A stretch of DNA of 64,000 nt. Source: Mesorhizobium sp. YIM 152430 (GTDB lineage: Bacteria > Pseudomonadota > Alphaproteobacteria > Rhizobiales > Rhizobiaceae). The translations under genes were made by a program, and so were the position numbers. Shown here in pieces: positions 18,530 to 27,436 of this stretch (positions are counted from its first letter, which is position 1; each line of letters starts with the position of its first letter). Where the stretch lies: the NCBI RefSeq assembly GCF_029210365.1, contig NZ_JARGES010000018.1, positions 372,001 through 436,000 of the forward strand. Reading direction: 5' to 3'. The notes under the pieces are model-generated. The model was not told the origin of the DNA. It searched no databases and worked only from the letters and a program-made list of their open reading frames with translations.

Positions 18530-18880
18530 TGCTGCCGATTTTCCTACGCGTGGTTACGGCAAAACGCGCGCTACGGCGCCTACGACACGCTCACCCCGGC
18601 TCTGGAACCGCTTCACCGCTCCCCTACTTCCATGACGCTCGCTGCCGACGCCCGCAAGCGTGATGACTGGTTCGACAGCCGATACCGGCTCGCTCTAACG
18701 GAAGGCGAGCGCGCAGACCTCACGGCCTACCCGGAGGCCGCTGGCAATGCCGACGAGCCCTATCGGAAGTTCGAGGGACCGGGGTCGGTATTCCACTTCG
18801 CCTGGAAGGAACTGACGACGTTCGTCTGCACGTTGAAAAAGCTGTTCAATGGCCGACGCCGAGATCACCTCTGCCTAGCT
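18530..18880 (+). pseudogene. Fragment of a cytochrome c family protein
   Basis: The translation, with a frame change near 18630, reads PYFHDARC and then SRYRLALTEGERADLTAY...DEPYRKFEGPGSVFHFAWKELTTF. This resembles the C-terminal part of di-heme cytochrome c peroxidase-like proteins (PYFHDGRF, LT.xERADLxAYLEAxG). There is no start, no heme motif and no intact end, so this is a remnant. Assignment is by memory of the family pattern. Confidence 0.45.
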
Positions 18881-18911
18881 GGCGGGCCAGGGGGGCGTTT
18901 TGGCGCCTGGC

Positions 18912-19136
18912 CACAGATCGCGCCCGACATCGTGCGCGACACGCTTTTCCGCTTCGAGATGAACCTGCGGGAATCCCCATCCTCGGCCTCGTCGGTGCCG
19001 GCGGGATCGGCTTCTACATCAAAACCTATGTCCGCACCTTCCAGTAAGAAAAGGTCGCCACGCTGACGATCGTCGTCGTCCTGTTCGTCGTCGTGATCGA
19101 ACTGGCCAACAACGCGATCCGCACGCTGCTGCGATA
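18912..19136 (+). pseudogene. Fragment of phosphonate ABC transporter permease PhnE
   Basis: The reading DIVRDTLFRFEMNLRE continues, after a frameshift near 18970, as SPILGLVGAGGIGFYI and KTYVRTFQ. A stop codon at 19046 to 19048 interrupts EKVATLTIVV and the final ELANNAIRTLLR. This is the C-terminal end of PhnE with one frameshift and one internal stop. The rest of the phn operon is absent. Confidence 0.75.
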
Positions 19137-19320
19137 GAGGCAAGATAGAAGACTTGCACGACGAACGCGGGCTCAATGCCCGCGCCCCGGCCTCGATCGA
19201 GCGGCGCGGCGCAATGTCACGCGGGACAAGCCTCGATCCGGCCTTGAACCTCATGTTGCCAGAGCATGTATGGGCACTGAGTTCGTCCACACCGAATCCG
19301 ACGAAAGAAGAGGACATGAA

Positions 19321-20049
19321 ATGACGATCGACGTCTCGGCAGTCGGTCTCGCAACGGCAGTCGTGGCCGGCGCGGTGTCGTTCGTCTCGCCCTGCGTCCT
19401 GCCTCTCGTGCCGGGGTATCTCTCGTTCGTGTCCAGCGGCGTGAATCCGCATTCGGCGCAGCTCGCCGACCGGTTGCGGATCGTCTGGTCAGCGATGTTC
19501 TTCATCGCCGGGTTCACGACGATCTTCGTCATTCTCGGGCTGGGCGCGCAGTTCCTCGGCGGCCTGCTGCTTCGCTACAGCTTCGAAGCCAACCTCGTGG
19601 GCGGCGGCCTGCTGGTCCTGTTCGGCCTGATGATGACCGGCCTCATCAGGCTTCCCTTCGTGATGCAGGATTACCGCGTAGAAGGACCGCAAGCCGTATC
19701 CGGCCCCGCCGGCGCCTACACTCTCGGCCTCGCCTTCGCCTTCGGCTGGACGCCGTGCATCGGCCCGGTTCTGGGCTCGATTCTGACGATGACCGCGGTG
19801 TCGTCCGGAAGCGGGGCGGTACTCCTCGCCGCCTACAGCCTCGGCCTCGGTATCCCGTTCCTGGTCGTCGCGCTCGCGTTCGGGAAGGTTGCCGGCTTCA
19901 TGAAACGGGCGCGCTACGCCGGCCATGTCCTCAACATTACCGCCGGCGCGATCATGATCACGATGGGCGTGCTGATGATGACCGGCCGCATGACGCTGAT
20001 CGCGTTCTGGCTTCTGGAGCGCTTTCCAGGACTTGCCTATATCGGCTGA
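19321..20049 (+). CDS. ccdA: Cytochrome c biogenesis protein CcdA
   Basis: A 242-residue, six-helix membrane protein. The two redox cysteines are in VSPCVLPLVPGY (helix 1) and GWTPCIGPVLG (helix 4). CcdA moves electrons from cytoplasmic thioredoxin to periplasmic thiol proteins, the reverse direction to DsbB. The ATG at 19321 follows AAGAGGA; a start at 19270 would add a hydrophilic tail of no known role. It is followed 5 bases later by lnt. Confidence 0.88.
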   Translation: MTIDVSAVGLATAVVAGAVSFVSPCVLPLVPGYLSFVSSGVNPHSAQLADRLRIVWSAMFFIAGFTTIFVILGLGAQFLGGLLLRYSFEANLVGGGLLVLFGLMMTGLIRLPFVMQDYRVEGPQAVSGPAGAYTLGLAFAFGWTPCIGPVLGSILTMTAVSSGSGAVLLAAYSLGLGIPFLVVALAFGKVAGFMKRARYAGHVLNITAGAIMITMGVLMMTGRMTLIAFWLLERFPGLAYIG

Positions 20050-20054
20050 CTGAT

Positions 20055-21662
20055 ATGACGGACCGGGGGGCGATCGAACCGGAAGAAGGCGGCCTTGGCC
20101 GGATAACGTATCCGGACTCGGGATTGGCCGTGTCGCTCCCGGTATGCGCGTTGATGGGCGCGCTCACGGCCCTTGCTTTTGCTCCGTACTTCGTTCTGCC
20201 GCTCGTATTGGTCGGCTTTGCCGCCTTCGCCCTGTTCATCCGTCACGCCCGTGGCTCGTGTGCCGCCTTCCTGATCGGCTGGGGCTTCGGCATCGGCCAG
20301 TTCGCAGTCGGCCTGCGGTGGATATCCGAGAGCTTTTTCGTCGACGCGGATCGGTTCGGCGCACTCGCCTGGCCGGCAGTGCTGGGCCTTTCCGGCTTCC
20401 TTGCCCTGTTCCCGGCATTCGCAGCCGCGGCAACGCGCTATCTTGGCGGACGCGGACCGACCGTCTTTCTCATACTTCCCGGATTCTGGACCCTTGCCGA
20501 AATGGCGCGCGGCGTCCTCTTCACCGGCTTTCCCTGGAACCTGACAGGATATGTCTGGGGTTTCAGCGACGCGACGCTCCAGCCTATGTCGGCGATCGGC
20601 GTTCACGGAGTTGGTTTCGTCACCGCGACCCTATGCATGGTTCCTTTGGCGCTCGCGGAACGATACCGTCTCGGACCATGGGCTCTGGCGGTGACGATGC
20701 TCGTAGTGCCCATGCTCGGGGCAGGGTTCTTCTGGGCTTTCGGAGCGGTCCGGCTCGCAAACGCCGAAACCGCCGATGGCGCCGGTCCCCGAATCCGTGT
20801 CGTCCAGCCGAACATCCCGCAGGATCAAAAATGGGATCCAGACGCGGCAACGCGGAACCTTCAGAAGCTGCATGACCTCAGCACATCGGGCGCTGCCGGG
20901 CGGCCACGCGTCGTAGTATGGCCGGAAACGGCTTATCCGTATCTCTTTTCCGAGGTCGTCAGGTTGCCTGAAGCCCTACTTGGGAGCATTCCCGAAGGAG
21001 GATTGCTGCTGTTCGGCGCGGTACGAGCTGTCCCCGGGGACACCGCTGAGGTTGGGGGGCTGCTGAACAGCCTGCTCGCCGTCGATCATACAGGCAAGGT
21101 CGTTGCCGACTACGACAAGATCAGGCTGGTGCCGTTCGGCGAGTTCACGCCTTTCAAAAGCTTGCCCGGCATCAGCAAGCTCACGGCAGGCGATATCGAC
21201 TACGTGCCGGGTTCGGTCAGCTCACCAATGACCCTTCCGGCAGTACCGCCCTTTCGAGTGCTGATCTGCTATGAGGCGATTTTCCCGTCGCCGAAGGTCG
21301 ATGAGGAGCGATGGCTACTCAACGTCACGAACGACGCCTGGTTCGGCGTATCGGCGGGACCCTACCAGCATTTTCTTTCGGCAAGAGTCCGCTCGATTGA
21401 ATCGGGCCTGCCCATGATCCGCGCCGCGAACAGCGGGATCAGCGCGGTCGTCGATGGCTATGGCCGGATTCAGCAGATGCTGCCGTTGGCGGTCGAGGGG
21501 GCTTTCGACGCCGCCCTGCCTGGACCCACCCCGCAGCGTACGCTCTACAGCAAACTTGGTGACATGCCGACTTTGATTGTCGTCGGTCTCGTGATCGGCA
21601 TTGGGGCGTTTTGCCGGAGAAGGAGGCGTGACGCAGTGATTAAGAGCGAAACAAATCCCTAG
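20055..21662 (+). CDS. lnt: Apolipoprotein N-acyltransferase
   Basis: A 535-residue inner-membrane enzyme: multiple helices (residues 25 to 235), then a nitrilase domain. The triad is Glu291 (WPETAYP), Lys355 (DYDKIRLVP) and Cys405 (VLICYEAIF). Lnt adds the third acyl chain to lipoproteins. The start at 20055 follows the ccdA stop; the frame is open further back only as an overlap with ccdA. A housekeeping lnt is expected elsewhere in the genome, so this is probably a second copy carried as cargo. Its end overlaps the BTLCP gene end by 4 bases. Confidence 0.9.
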   Translation: MTDRGAIEPEEGGLGRITYPDSGLAVSLPVCALMGALTALAFAPYFVLPLVLVGFAAFALFIRHARGSCAAFLIGWGFGIGQFAVGLRWISESFFVDADRFGALAWPAVLGLSGFLALFPAFAAAATRYLGGRGPTVFLILPGFWTLAEMARGVLFTGFPWNLTGYVWGFSDATLQPMSAIGVHGVGFVTATLCMVPLALAERYRLGPWALAVTMLVVPMLGAGFFWAFGAVRLANAETADGAGPRIRVVQPNIPQDQKWDPDAATRNLQKLHDLSTSGAAGRPRVVVWPETAYPYLFSEVVRLPEALLGSIPEGGLLLFGAVRAVPGDTAEVGGLLNSLLAVDHTGKVVADYDKIRLVPFGEFTPFKSLPGISKLTAGDIDYVPGSVSSPMTLPAVPPFRVLICYEAIFPSPKVDEERWLLNVTNDAWFGVSAGPYQHFLSARVRSIESGLPMIRAANSGISAVVDGYGRIQQMLPLAVEGAFDAALPGPTPQRTLYSKLGDMPTLIVVGLVIGIGAFCRRRRRDAVIKSETNP

Positions 21663-22276
21663 TGCAGGGATCCTACAAGGGGAGCATCGCCTTCACGGAT
21701 CGTGACCCACCGGCCTGTGTGCGTTGTCGCCTGCCGTTTGAGATAGAGATACTCGGTTTCATCCCAGTTCAGAACCGCATCGGTGAGATTGTCCAGGACC
21801 ACGTCGCCGATGTCCGTTCGCACGGTCAGTACAGCATGGCCTTCGCCGTTCGGCCGCCGAAGTACAGTCAAAAGGAGATTCGAGGTCGAGACGCCTTCCT
21901 TGAGCAGGATGCGACGTTTCGCCAGCGCGTAATCCTCGCAATCTCCAGCATCTACAGGATAGGTCCAATACTCGTCGACCCCATATATCTCAAGGTCGCT
22001 TTTCGGCTTAATCGCCTGATTGACCTTGACTGTAAGACGCTCCAGCCGAGCAAGCAGTTCCTCCGACATCGGCAACGTGCCGAAGTCGCGTGTTCTGATG
22101 GAGCACTCCGCCGGCTTGCGCTTGCAGAACTCATAGTGCCCGATCGGTTGTGACGTGAAACCGCCGGTGATCATCGGCGATGGGTGCGCTTGGACCGTAG
22201 AAGTCGAGGCAAGCGTTGACAGCACGATAGCGAAGGTCGCCAGCGACCAACACAATGCCCCCATCGGAGCCCCCAC
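21659..22276 (-). CDS. Bacterial transglutaminase-like cysteine proteinase (BTLCP), second copy
   Basis: A 205-residue exported protein with the triad Cys (DAGDCEDYALAKR), His (GEGHAVLTV) and Asp (VLDNLT). It shares the overall layout of the protein at 7657 (GHYEFCKR versus GYYEYCRR; IYGVDEYWTYP versus IYGVEEFWEYP), but the sequence differs enough to be an old duplicate or a separate acquisition. It is transcribed away from lspA. Confidence 0.85.
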   Translation of the reverse strand: MGAPMGALCWSLATFAIVLSTLASTSTVQAHPSPMITGGFTSQPIGHYEFCKRKPAECSIRTRDFGTLPMSEELLARLERLTVKVNQAIKPKSDLEIYGVDEYWTYPVDAGDCEDYALAKRRILLKEGVSTSNLLLTVLRRPNGEGHAVLTVRTDIGDVVLDNLTDAVLNWDETEYLYLKRQATTHTGRWVTIREGDAPLVGSLH

Positions 22277-22409
22277 TTAATCGGTTAAACTTTGTTACCA
22301 AAGGCCTAACGGCAATAGGCCGTAAGGTCCATTGCAGCACCGTAACATTCTCGTGAGTGCGCGCCTCCTCCCGAGAACTGTTTTTCCACAGACACCTTCA
22401 GCCGCCCCC

Positions 22410-22430
22410 TTGAAGCTCAGCTAACTAGAG
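22410..22430 (+). promoter_or_regulatory. Possible MerR-type operator upstream of lspA
   Basis: TTGAAG is followed by CTCAGCTAACTAGAGG, which resembles the spacer dyad of PbrR/CadR-type promoters. A good -10 box at the expected distance is missing. lspA genes are known to travel with metal ATPase genes. Confidence 0.35.
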
Positions 22431-22470
22431 GTGCGAGCGATATGTGGTCTACAAACCACGGGAGACTGCG

Positions 22471-22962
22471 ATGATGCGAGGCACCAACACAACGCGCATT
22501 CTGGTTGGCTTTATCTGCATCCTTTCGGCATTCGCGATCGATCAACTTACGAAGGCCGTGATCGTGGAAATAGTAATGCAGCCGCCTCGTGTAATCTACG
22601 TCACGTCATTTCTGAACATCACGCTCAGTTACAATCAGGGCATCAGCTTCGGGTTGTTCTCGGATTTTTTGAGAGACCGATTGACCCTAGTGATCTGGAT
22701 GACGGTGGCGCTGGTAATGGTGTTGCTGGTCTGGATGATCTTCTCCCATCGCGTCGTTACGACCGCGGCTCTGGGCCTGATGACCGGTGGCGCGCTTGGA
22801 AATGTGTTCGACCGCGCACAGCGGGGCAAAGTAACAGATTTCATTGATCTCCATGCCGGCTCATGGCACTGGCCGACGTTCAACATCGCAGACGTGGCAA
22901 TTGTAGGTGGAGCCATCATCCTGATCCTCTGTTCTCATCGATCCACTTCGTCGTTGATCTAG
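22471..22962 (+). CDS. lspA: Lipoprotein signal peptidase (signal peptidase II)
   Basis: A protein of about 163 residues with four transmembrane helices. The conserved blocks are DQLTKAVIV (helix 1 end), NITLSYNQGISFGLF, GNVFDRAQRGKVTDFIDLH and FNIADVAI; the catalytic aspartates lie in TDFID and NIADV. LspA removes lipoprotein signal peptides at the lipobox. I prefer the ATG pair at 22471 over the upstream one at 22444. Accessory lspA copies accompany Pb/Cd/Zn ATPases in other mobile elements, and this one probably belongs with the metal cargo. Confidence 0.88.
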   Translation: MMRGTNTTRILVGFICILSAFAIDQLTKAVIVEIVMQPPRVIYVTSFLNITLSYNQGISFGLFSDFLRDRLTLVIWMTVALVMVLLVWMIFSHRVVTTAALGLMTGGALGNVFDRAQRGKVTDFIDLHAGSWHWPTFNIADVAIVGGAIILILCSHRSTSSLI

Positions 22963-23043
22963 CGATGTAAGGACCGGTCCGAACGCAACTTCGTAAGGCA
23001 CCCACAGACGGCGGACGTGAAAGACGAATCGTATGAACGACCC

Positions 23044-23082
23044 TCAAAAGCAGAGAGGAATTCCGTATCGGTCAGCCATCAT
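23044..23082 (-). pseudogene. Truncated coupled reading frame after copG (possible trbB stub)
   Basis: The copG stop is overlapped by ATGATGGCTGA, the arrangement of a translationally coupled next gene. That frame ends after 12 codons (MMADRYGIPLCF). In related elements trbB normally follows here. It looks like the first codons of a lost gene. Confidence 0.35.
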
Positions 23083-23488
23083 TTGGCACCTCCTGCCTCA
23101 GACTTGGCCCCCTAGCTAGGCGCCGTCCGAGCGCCTCGAGGAATTTGTCGTAGCGCTCGCCGCCCTTCGCGCGTGCGGCGACCTGTGCAGCGTCAGGCAA
23201 CGGTGCAATCGAGGTCAACCAAGCGCGGATGAAGATGGCAAAAGCCTCATTCACGATGTTTAGATCACGTTCAAGTCGCTGGACGTTTCGGTCGATCCGG
23301 TCGAGACGCTTGACGATAGCGGCCTCCTGCCGCTCATCTGCGTCAGGTGACAGGAAGGAGGCAATTGCCGCCTCGGCTATCAGCGAGCGGGATTGCTGGC
23401 GCCGATCGGCGAAGTCGGCCAGCCGGCGCATGAGATCCGGATCGAGATAGACGGAAAGGCGCTTCTTCTTGTCGGGTCGCTCAATCAT
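23072..23488 (-). CDS. CopG-like ribbon-helix-helix protein of the transfer operon
   Basis: A 138-residue protein with an N-terminal ribbon-helix-helix (KKRLSVYLDPDLMRRLADFADRR), then a helical region with a coiled-coil look (AAIVKRLDRIDRNVQRLERDL). CopG-like proteins of this kind sit directly after traG in this element family and are presumed regulators or relaxosome accessory factors. It follows traG by 3 bases. Confidence 0.8.
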   Translation of the reverse strand: MIERPDKKKRLSVYLDPDLMRRLADFADRRQQSRSLIAEAAIASFLSPDADERQEAAIVKRLDRIDRNVQRLERDLNIVNEAFAIFIRAWLTSIAPLPDAAQVAARAKGGERYDKFLEALGRRLARGPSLRQEVPNDG

Positions 23489-23491
23489 AGC

Positions 23492-25549
23492 TCAAAGCTC
23501 CATGCCGTCGCCGGGGTCCATCGAAACCTGCCGCGCCATCTGCCGCATGTTGCGGACGAGCGTCTGGTTGGCCGCTGCTTCGCCGTCTGGTTCTTCAGGA
23601 TCGGGATCGAACTCGTTGACGGGCGGCTTCGGCGGTTCCGGCGCGATGTCCTTGTGCGGCTCAAGGCCCGGTTCTCGGCGCAGGCCGGCATTGGCGGGGT
23701 CGTCGTCCTGTTTGCCATTGGTGGGGGGCTTTGCCACGCGATTCGCAGCCGATGCAGCAGCGTGGGGAGCCAGACCATTTGCGGAAGTGACATTTGCTTG
23801 CTCCGGGATCGGCGCGACGATCGGCTTCAGCGTCGACCAGTCGTCCGGCCGCTGGACAAGACCTGCGCGGGGGTTCGCGGGAACGGGAAGGAGGCGCTCC
23901 GTTAGACGGGTATCCTCATAGTAGCGCGCCTTCTTCGCCTGGATCGGCGGGATGCCGGCAACCATGACGATCTCGTCGTCGGGCGGAAGCTGCATCACTT
24001 CGCCGGCGGTAAGCAGCGGCCGGGCGGTCTCGGAGCGCGAGATCATGAGATGGCCGAGCCACGGCGCGAGACGGTGGCCGGCATAGTTCTGCATGGCGCG
24101 CATCTCGGTGGCGGTGCCGAGGGCGTCGGAAACGCGCTTGGCGGTGCGCTCGTCGTTGGTCGCGAAGCTGACGCGGACATGGCAGTTGTCCAGGATGGAG
24201 TTGTTTGCTCCGTATGCCTTTTCGATCTGGTTGAGGCTCTGCGCAATCAGGAACGCCTTGATGCCGTAGCCGGCCATGAAGGCAAGCGCCGATTCAAAGA
24301 AGTCGAGCCTGCCTAGCGCGGGGAACTCGTCGAGCATGAGCAACAGGCGATGGCGGCGGCCGCTGGCGTGCAGTTCCTCGGTCAGCCGGCGCCCGATCTG
24401 GTTGAGCACGAGACGAACCAGCGGCTTGGTTCGAGATATGTCCGAAGGCGGCACGACGAGATAGAGCGTGGTCGGGCGTTCTCCGGACACGATGTCGGCG
24501 ATGCGCCAATCACAGCGCGCGGTGACGGCGGCAACAACGGGATCGCGATAGAGACCTAGGAAACTCATCGCCGTGGAGAGAACGCCGGAGCGCTCGTTAT
24601 CAGACTTATTGAGCAGCTCACGGGCGGCACTTGCGATGACGGGATGCGGACCCTTCTCGCCAAGATGCGGCGTGTTCATCATGGCAGCCAGCGTCGACTC
24701 GATCGGCCGAAGTGGATCGGAGAGGAAGGCGGCGACGCCGGCAAGGGTCTTGTCCTTCTCGGCATAGAGTACGTGGAGGATCGCACCGACGAGCAGCGAG
24801 TGGCTGGTTTTCTCCCAATGGTTCCTTTTCTCAAGGCTTCCCTCGGGATCGACCAGCACGTCGGCAACGTTCTGCACGTCGCGCACTTCCCATTCGCCGC
24901 GCCGCACCTCCAGCAGCGGATTGTAGGCGGCAGACTGCGCATTGGTCGGATCGAACAGGAGCACCCGGCCGAAGCAGGAGCGCAGGCCGGCAGTCAGATC
25001 CCAGTTCTCGCCCTTGATGTCGTGGACGATGGCGGAGCCCGGCCAAGTGAGCAGCGTCGGCACCACGAGGCCGACGCCCTTGCCGCTTCTCGTTGGGGCG
25101 AAACACAGGACATGCTCGGCACCGTCATGCCGGAGATAATCGCGGTCGAGCTTGCCGAGGACGACGCCATCTTCGCCGAGTAGGCCGGCGGCCGCGATCT
25201 CCTTGCGCTCGGCCCATCGCGCGGAGCCGAAGGTTCTGACGTCTTTCGCCTCGCGCGCGCGATAGATCGACATGAGGATGGCGGCCGCGATGGCGATCAG
25301 CCCGCCGGAAGCTGCGATGCCGGCGCCCCCGTAGAAGATGGTCGGCGCATAGGCGTCGTAGAAATACCACCACCAGAAGAAGGCCGGTGGCGGATAGACC
25401 GGCAGGCCGGCAATCTCGAACCAGGGCTGTCCGAGCTGAGCCTGAAAGCCGAGCCGCCACGCCGTCCATTGCGTCGCGGACCAGACCGCGACGAGCACGA
25501 TCGAGAACACCACGACGATCTGGCCCCACATGACGCGGCTTGCAGACAA
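23492..25549 (-). CDS. traG: Type IV coupling protein TraG/VirD4
   Basis: A 685-residue ATPase. Two or three transmembrane helices lie in the first 110 residues. Walker A is GPTRSGKGVGLV near residue 135 (FAPTRSGKG) and Walker B is LLMLDEFPALGRL. Coupling proteins dock the relaxase-bound DNA to the type IV secretion channel in the inner membrane. The C-terminal 130 residues are proline-rich and probably disordered. It is between the relaxase and CopG genes, the usual order. Confidence 0.92.
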   Translation of the reverse strand: MSASRVMWGQIVVVFSIVLVAVWSATQWTAWRLGFQAQLGQPWFEIAGLPVYPPPAFFWWWYFYDAYAPTIFYGGAGIAASGGLIAIAAAILMSIYRAREAKDVRTFGSARWAERKEIAAAGLLGEDGVVLGKLDRDYLRHDGAEHVLCFAPTRSGKGVGLVVPTLLTWPGSAIVHDIKGENWDLTAGLRSCFGRVLLFDPTNAQSAAYNPLLEVRRGEWEVRDVQNVADVLVDPEGSLEKRNHWEKTSHSLLVGAILHVLYAEKDKTLAGVAAFLSDPLRPIESTLAAMMNTPHLGEKGPHPVIASAARELLNKSDNERSGVLSTAMSFLGLYRDPVVAAVTARCDWRIADIVSGERPTTLYLVVPPSDISRTKPLVRLVLNQIGRRLTEELHASGRRHRLLLMLDEFPALGRLDFFESALAFMAGYGIKAFLIAQSLNQIEKAYGANNSILDNCHVRVSFATNDERTAKRVSDALGTATEMRAMQNYAGHRLAPWLGHLMISRSETARPLLTAGEVMQLPPDDEIVMVAGIPPIQAKKARYYEDTRLTERLLPVPANPRAGLVQRPDDWSTLKPIVAPIPEQANVTSANGLAPHAAASAANRVAKPPTNGKQDDDPANAGLRREPGLEPHKDIAPEPPKPPVNEFDPDPEEPDGEAAANQTLVRNMRQMARQVSMDPGDGMEL

Positions 25550-25699
25550 GGCAGCGAAACTCCCTCGCGTTTCGGTCCAAGAGCGCGAAGAAGAACACGC
25601 TGCACACGGGTTTCAATGGCGGGTTGAGGGCAGCTCGAAGCCGGTCGTAGAAGGTGCGGAAAATACTTGCGGGTTGCGGCTGACAAACGCGGCCGTTGC

Positions 25700-27436
25700 T
25701 CATAGCCCGAGCCCGCGCTTGCGTCCGAACGACCAATCCACGCCGCCATTGGAGCGGGCAACGCCGGAGATGTGCTGGCCGATGTGCTTCTCGACCGATG
25801 GGGTCCAGGGCACCAGCTTGAAGCCGAGTCCGTCGTCAATCATGGCGAAGCGGCCGGAGGCGAGCGCGAAACGCTGCCGGTAGGTGCCGGCGACGTATTC
25901 GCCTGCGGCCGCCTTCTGGAAGGACGTGCCTGTCTCGGCCGCGAGCTTCTGGCCGAGCGCGTCCAACTCGCGCTCGCGCAGCGTGGCGAGCAGGTTGCGG
26001 GCGAAGACGATACGCTGGCCCTCGCGCCGTGCGAGGCCCTCGGCTACGAGATGATCGGCGCGGGCCTCCATCGCCTGCTTCACCTCCAGGCCGAAGCCGC
26101 CGCCGGTGTCGAGGGGATCGCGGGCGATAAGCTGGCGGTCGATCCAGGTGGAGCCGGTCGCCGTGGTCTGGGCCTCGATCGAGAGGTCGGCGCGGACGGC
26201 GAGTGCGGTACGGGTCCAGCCACCGCTATCCTCATAGCGGCGCAGCTCGACGACGGAGCCCGGTGCGGAATCGCCGGCCGCGTCGAGATCGTCGAAGCGG
26301 ATGTGATGGGTGTGGCCGTCGATACCGTCGATCACGGCATAGGCGGTGCCGCGCAGCTCGTCGTCCAGACCGCGCTCGACCAGCCGGCCGAGGACCGGCT
26401 CCGGACCGGCTTCGCCGGCTAATACGTAGCCAGTCAGGCCGCGATCTATGCCGCTTTCGGTGAGCGCACGGTGCATGCGCTTGATGATGTCGCCGCGCTC
26501 GCCCAGCTCGCGCAAGGTGGCTTCGGCGTCGTCGGCCATGATCCATTGGCCGGGACCGATGGTCTCGGCGAGGCCGAGACGTTCGAGGTGCCGAAGCCGG
26601 CCCACCTTCAGCGTCACATACTCGTCGGGCTGCCTGTCCGGCGACGGGGCAACGTCGATGATCCCATGCTTGTTGGTGTCGCGGGCAAGCTGGCTGTCGA
26701 GCTGGGTCCAGCGCTCGGCCTCGACCTGCCGCTCCAGCGCGCGGCGGATGTCGAGATCGGTGCGCGGGCCGAGCTCCTGGGTGATGAGATCCTGCGCGCG
26801 GTTGCGCATGCCCTCCTTTATATAATCGCGAGCGATCACGAGGTCATAGCCGTCATCGGCGCGGCCGCGCAGGATGACGTGGACATGGGGATGCCCGGTG
26901 TTCCAGTGATCGACGGCCACCCAGTCGAGCTTCGTGCCGAGGTCCTTTTCCATCTTCGCCATCAGATCGCGGGTGAAGGTTTTCAGGTCGGACATTTCCG
27001 TCGCGTCGTCCGGGGAGACGATGAAGCGGAAATGATGCCGGTCGTCCTCGCAGCGTTCGGCGAAGCCCTTCACGTCGGCGTCGTCGGTCTCCGGGCTGAA
27101 CATGCGCGCCTTCTCGCCGTCGCGGGTCACGCCGTCGCGGCGCAGATAGTTGAGGTGGGCGGTGAGCGGCGCGGAGCGCGCGCTATGCCGGACCACGCGT
27201 GTCTTGATGATGGCGCCGCGCGAGCGGCTGGATATGAGGCGGTTGGCGCGCACGCTCGCAACACGGCCGCGGCCAAAGCGCGAGCCGTTGCCGGAGGTGA
27301 TCCTGCCGGAGCGGGAGATACGGCCGCCTGCCTTCTGCGCGGCGGCGAGCGCCTGGGCGACGAAGGGCTTCGCTCGCTGCGCCCGGCTCGAACGGATGCG
27401 GCCCGGCCGGACGCGGAAGTCGTCGTCCCGGCTCAT
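25700..27436 (-). CDS. Relaxase/mobilization nuclease with DUF3363 domain
   Basis: A 578-residue VirD2-like relaxase. The histidine triad metal site is in VDHWNTGHPHVHVILRG, and the N-terminal YLRRDGV...HFRFIVSPDDA region fits the same fold. The C-terminal half is DUF3363. Relaxases nick oriT and pilot the strand into the recipient. The frame is open to 27556, but the ATG at 27436 (MSRDDDFRVRPGRIR) gives the usual N-terminus. The 240 bases upstream hold repeats and may contain oriT. Confidence 0.9.
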   Translation of the reverse strand: MSRDDDFRVRPGRIRSSRAQRAKPFVAQALAAAQKAGGRISRSGRITSGNGSRFGRGRVASVRANRLISSRSRGAIIKTRVVRHSARSAPLTAHLNYLRRDGVTRDGEKARMFSPETDDADVKGFAERCEDDRHHFRFIVSPDDATEMSDLKTFTRDLMAKMEKDLGTKLDWVAVDHWNTGHPHVHVILRGRADDGYDLVIARDYIKEGMRNRAQDLITQELGPRTDLDIRRALERQVEAERWTQLDSQLARDTNKHGIIDVAPSPDRQPDEYVTLKVGRLRHLERLGLAETIGPGQWIMADDAEATLRELGERGDIIKRMHRALTESGIDRGLTGYVLAGEAGPEPVLGRLVERGLDDELRGTAYAVIDGIDGHTHHIRFDDLDAAGDSAPGSVVELRRYEDSGGWTRTALAVRADLSIEAQTTATGSTWIDRQLIARDPLDTGGGFGLEVKQAMEARADHLVAEGLARREGQRIVFARNLLATLRERELDALGQKLAAETGTSFQKAAAGEYVAGTYRQRFALASGRFAMIDDGLGFKLVPWTPSVEKHIGQHISGVARSNGGVDWSFGRKRGLGL

